From Epinephelus fuscoguttatus (taxonomy: Eukaryota; Chordata; Actinopteri; Perciformes; Serranidae), in the NCBI RefSeq assembly GCF_011397635.1, contig NC_064759.1, positions 15,210,428 to 15,274,427 on the forward strand: a DNA stretch of 64,000 nucleotides, read 5' to 3'. Made by a program: the position numbers and the translations under genes. Of the stretch, positions 61,001-64,000 are shown piece by piece (within the stretch, counting starts at the first letter, position 1; each line of letters opens with the position of its first letter). Below the pieces are notes generated by a model, which was not told where the DNA came from, ran no database searches, and saw nothing but the letters and a program-made list of their open reading frames with translations.

Positions 61001-62751
61001 CTGGCTGGTTTGTCCATCCGACCTTTGCTTCAGCTCTTGAAGCTCTAATCTGGAAAAAAAAAAAAAGAAGGTTAAGAAATGATGGTCTGAACGCCAAATG
61101 CACGATTCATTCAATTTTTCTCACCACATCGTCTTCTTTACCTCTCCTGGCTGCGGGCTGATCATGCTCACAATGTTCTTCCTGTCCTGCACTCCTCCGT
61201 TGTTGTTAGGCCGGTTACCGGAGCCACGTGGGTCATTGCTGACATGGTTGCCTTGGCGACGCCGCAGACTTAGGTTCATGTCACTGATGCTCCTCCTGAG
61301 CTCTGAGTTCCTTCCACGGTGACCGCGCTCGCTCTCCTCTGGTCCGCCTCCTGATGACATCCTGCTCCGCCGCCAGCGCACACCTGTTGCCCAGACAACC
61401 AGAGGTTGGATCAGTCTGACCCCGTGTCGTGTATAAAGAGACCTGCCTGTCGAGTCTTGAACATACCTTGATAGTTCTCTCCCTCCCTCTCACGCTCCTT
61501 CTCCCTCTCCCTCTCTTCTCTCTCATAGTCTTCCTTTCTCTGGATTTCAAAGCGTCGCTCAAATCCATCCTTAGGCCGCCACATGTCCACTAACAACAAG
61601 GGACATTCCCATGGGGCAACGCTTCTCCGGCACTCTGTCTCCCATTTGATAGCTCCATCTGGCTGCTGGATGGGCTTTCCAATGACATCACACAACAGGA
61701 AGTCCTCTGGGCTGTGTTTCTGGAGAACTAGAAGGTAATGGAGGAAGGGAGGAGGAGAGGGGGGTAATTATTTTTCCATAACACCGCTGTTTATGTTTAT
61801 ATTAAGTCATTCCCAATTGGTTAAAAATATTTGAGCAAACAATTCCCAGTAATGGGTCGCAGCAGAGGTCCAAATGAGAGAAAATTTCCCTCTCTCATAC
61901 CTGCGTCATCTGTCTCCTCCCTCTCCCTCTCAGTGTACCGAGTGATGACCTGAGCGATGAGCTGTCTAGCTGTAGAGTGAATGTTGGCCAGCAGGGAGCG
62001 GTAGTTGGCCCCACTGGAGAGGGCATCCCCGTAGATCTTGATCAGGCCCGGGGCAGAAGAAGAGGCAGGGGGCAAGTAGTGGTGGGAGGTGGGGGCAGCT
62101 GAATGAGCCCAAACCTCTCTTTCCCTCTCCCCCACCGCCCGGTCCCTGTCGCTGTTAGAGCGCCCTCGCAGGAAGAGGTGGGAAAGGCGCTTTGTGCGGG
62201 ACTGGGGCCCGGCAGGCCGCGGCCTAAGGAAGGCCGGGGAAGGAGATGGGGACGGGGTAGGGGAAGCCAGCGAGGGGGTGGAGTTAGAAAGGGAAGAGGA
62301 AGGAGCAGAGGGGGCCTCGTGGAGGGAGGCTGCGTCAGAGCTGGTGGTCGACCTGAGAACAACAGAGGAGGGGAAGACAGATGGAGGAGAGAGGAAGGAG
62401 AAAGGAAGGGACCAGTCAGCTGTGAATTATGACTGACAAACAACAAGGACTAAAATAAAACAGGGAAGGGTTGACGGGATACAAATGACAGTGGGAGATA
62501 AGGTGACATCAACACACGATCTGTTCATCCAACAATCAGGCACTGGAGTCGAACTACACAACAACTGGCATCAAAGTCATGCAACAGAAGCAAAACAAGT
62601 GAGTTGAAGAGAACTTCAGTCAGACTGACTTGACAGAAATAGCGCTGGGCCAGCGACCCCCCAGCTTGGCAAAGTGTTTCCTGGGTGAGTTGATCCACAG
62701 ACCCACTGGGAAATGGAGCTTTCTGAAGCGAGGACTGCCAGACCCCTCCAT
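52023..62751 (-). CDS. rasip1: Ras-interacting protein 1 (Rain), complete coding region, 15 exons
   Basis: Rap1/Ras effector at endothelial junctions, needed for vessel lumen formation. Exons: 62751-62630, 62352-61901, 61727-61467, 61383-61142, 61049-60888, 60363-60159, 60074-59776, 59672-59511, 57832-57792, 57491-57337, 57218-57106, 54763-54469, 52687-52524, 52436-52295, 52201-52023. Phases agree: 2994 nt, 997 aa (human 963). N-terminus MEGSGSPRFRKLHFPVGLWI matches human. The Ras-association domain starts near residue 140 (APGLIKIYGDALSSGANYRS). An FHA-like region follows (RPYFLLLQGY, then GGAVTHNGVALYRETVLKPG and HFLFLYRDPRV), then the DIL domain (LRPLMFWMSNATELLNFFQ, QTFGYLFFFTNTSLLNTLLE). 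It ends DQDELPANQRTRL. Exon 5 ends at a GC donor; the other introns are GT-AG. An acceptor abuts the ATG, so a noncoding exon lies upstream. RADIL is the paralogue but fits less well. Confidence 0.95.
52725..53334. mobile_element. TTAA-flanked fold-back element in rasip1 intron 12
   Basis: TTAA at 52721-52724 and 53335-53338. Inner arms are strongly complementary: ATGAATCAAGATTCTGTCAC (52837) with the reverse complement of GTAACAGAATCTTGATTCGT (53075), and AGTGTACTGTTTAGCTGTAA (52901) with TTACAGCTAAACAGTACACT (53010). Arms exceed 110 bp. The right end relates to the 9780-11310 element. Confidence 0.7.
53499..54206. mobile_element. 'GGGTTGCAACG' MITE interrupted by a hAT-like MITE
   Basis: Left end GGGGTTGCAGCGATC; the right end, reverse-complemented, reads AGGGTTGCAACGGTAAGAGA. 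Internal blocks CAAGGTATACCGTGATAC (left) and TTTATACCGTGATACTG (right) flank the insertion at 53757-54087. Both elements are non-coding and lie in rasip1 intron 12. Confidence 0.6.
53757..54087 (-). mobile_element. hAT-like (Charlie-type) MITE, copy 2
   Basis: Ends CAGTGGTTCCCAACTGG and AGGAACCACTG. Its reverse complement matches copy 1 (15010-15319) through GGTCCATTCTGAATGGACC, CACAATTTATTTT and TTTGCTGTCTCTTGTCAAG-like blocks. Flanks CTTTCAGG and GTTCAAGG agree at five of eight bases, a weak 8-bp duplication. Confidence 0.7.
54263..54400. mobile_element. Very short hairpin MITE, 138 bp
   Basis: AGGTGCTGTATGTAACTCTG at the left and CTCCAGAGTTACAGCACCTT at the right are inverted, with TTTA-type flanks on both sides. 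It sits 70 bp from the 3' edge of rasip1 coding exon 12. Confidence 0.6.
55388..56277. mobile_element. Large TTAA-flanked palindromic element in rasip1 intron 11
   Basis: TTAA at 55384-55387 and 56278-56281. The two halves are inverted copies over roughly 350-400 bp each: CCATGTTTTTGTGTCTAAGT (55427) pairs with the reverse complement of TTTAGTCACAAAAACATGG (56219), and the correspondence continues through GGAGACAATTTTTGAAATTG, CAGGCGATGTG and ATGAAACGTTTTC to about 55740 and 55920. The unpaired centre is about 170 bp. No frame encodes a transposase. Confidence 0.75.
58317..59345. repeat. Common percomorph interspersed repeat split by another repeat, rasip1 intron 8
   Basis: The outer element starts near 58321 (ATCTCAGCTGTTGGATGGAC) and resumes near 59185 (CTAACACACTAAACTAAGAT), ending past GTTAGCATGCCAACGTTAGC. 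A piece of the same repeat is at about 55010-55230. The inserted part (about 58590-59180) has GAGGCTGGCTCCAGAGGCGA and ACAGCCTGGTACAAAAAAC, phrases of a second abundant fish repeat. Classes are not certain. Confidence 0.55.
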
Positions 62752-64000
62752 CTGACAGAGACACAAACAAACAAACACATGCACATATTAAGATCAAATG
62801 TGTCTTTCCACATTAATAATCTGAAGTTTTGTCAAGAAACAGCAAAAGTCACGTTTCCCATAATCTGCTTAATCTACCCCCATGCTGTAGTGAGGAATGT
62901 GTGTCAGCAATGCCAGGACTGAAACAATAAAACAATGGCATGATGTCACCATCAAAAAACAACAACAACAGGATATGTGCAGCAGGTTGTCAACAAGGTG
63001 AAAGCAAACAGAAAGAAATTAACCCAAAACACCCCTCAATCAGCCCCTGAAAATCAAAGTGTGAGCTTCCCATTCTCAAACAGGAAGCATCTTTTGTAGG
63101 ACTCAGGTCCAGCTGTTACACTGACGGGGAAATACCCACTCCAAAGGTCACTGCCTGTCCTATTCTCAGCCTTACTTATATGTAAATTACCATCCAAATT
63201 AAGGCTCACACTTGCTGTTTTTTCACCTCACAGGTGGAATTTGGAGGCTTAAACAAAATTATCACCCTATGTCATACCTTGACATGTGTTTCCACACTTA
63301 GAATTAGCTGTTGTCGAGCTAGACAGAAAAAAGATGGCAGTTTTTAACCCTATCCTAGATGTCGCGGTGAAATATTTCAAAAACCATTAAATCAAAACAG
63401 TAAAGGAAATACAAATGCTTTCAGTGTTAGATTGTTAGATTTAGCACTTACCCACAGTAACTTTGGATCCTTTAATAGTGTCACGCTGATTCTCTGCCAA
63501 CGAAATTCAAATATCCAGCTCAAAGTAATCTAATAACCACGTACGTATTCTTTTCCCCGCGATGAAATTCCATTTTGAAAAGGCCTAAATCTGTCACGCG
63601 TCTACTCGCACATTTCTAACTCTTCCTATCCATTACTTCAATTAGTTTGCCTCACTAAAGTACGTTTTTTCTTTCGTTTTTCTCTCTAACTGGACTAAAA
63701 TCTGCTCCCTCTGGCTCTCAGCCTCTCTGCGTCTATAGATAGAGAAACAGGCCCATTGTTCTAAGTGACAGAATTTCCTTCCTTTGCTGTGGACAACACC
63801 TATATCCTGACTGAGTGAGGGAGAAAGGGAGAGATTGGTTGAGAGTGAGGGAAGGGTGAATTTACACACATATATGAATCTTTGAGACCTTATTGGGAAT
63901 ATCATATACTGTATTATATATCATAAAGCTACTAGATCTGGTCTGTATGAGTTGGGCAAATACGGTGTAACGGTTTCCTTCAAATAAAGTTTAATTATGT
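62752..64000. other. rasip1: rasip1 5' flank: intron or promoter, no exon recognised
   Basis: An acceptor directly precedes the rasip1 ATG, so at least one 5' noncoding exon lies in this stretch or beyond the window. I see no clear donor, TATA box or CpG island. The few long frames have no similarity I recognise. Confidence 0.5.

Noticed and set aside
62103-62436. Plus-strand frames rich in Gly, Arg and Glu
   Set aside because: Antisense of rasip1 exon 2, which is proline and serine rich; no family similarity.

Overview
This window comes from a vertebrate nuclear genome and looks like a percomorph-type teleost fish. The coding content is six multi-exon genes with GT-AG introns, all on the minus strand. 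The rest is dense with TG/CA microsatellites and short inverted-repeat DNA transposon relics of kinds common in spiny-rayed fishes. I saw no bacterial, phage, CRISPR, rRNA or tRNA features. All exon limits were worked out by hand from splice sites, reading phase and family similarity recalled from memory; no search was run.

Layout, left to right (every gene is transcribed right to left): (1) necap1, clathrin-accessory protein, first five coding exons 632-2799, 3' part off the left edge; a Harbinger transposase scrap lies in the intron at 13-505. (2) aicda, activation-induced cytidine deaminase, complete, 4021-6795, five exons, 211 aa. (3) nat14-like GNAT membrane acetyltransferase, 11486-12480, three coding exons plus a probable 5' noncoding exon near 13.5 kb. 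(4) znf628-like C2H2 zinc-finger gene, 16155-24651, eight coding exons, about 1449 aa and 17 fingers, with an ordered six-finger module present twice. (5) il11, interleukin-11, 27862-32527, five exons, 200 aa, with an AU-rich 3' UTR and a TATA/AP-1 promoter. (6) An 18-kb stretch, about 33-51.6 kb, with no gene I can support, holding microsatellites, inverted repeats and a few candidate conserved noncoding blocks. (7) rasip1, Ras-interacting protein 1, 52023-62751, fifteen coding exons, 997 aa, with RA, FHA and DIL regions and one apparent GC-AG intron.

Gene order joins two human neighbourhoods as I remember them: NECAP1-AICDA (12p13) and NAT14-ZNF628-IL11 plus RASIP1 (19q13). The genes do not form one pathway. 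aicda acts in B-cell antibody diversification, il11 is a gp130-family cytokine, rasip1 acts in endothelial junctions and lumen formation, and necap1 acts in endocytosis.

The noncoding DNA is the most unusual part. At least five palindromic elements sit between perfect TTAA duplications, as piggyBac-type elements do. One has almost 0.4-kb arms inside a rasip1 intron, and one lies exactly between two copies of a 155-bp tandem duplication. Two related hAT-like MITEs are each nested inside a different older MITE. I found no retroviral or capsid-bearing element.
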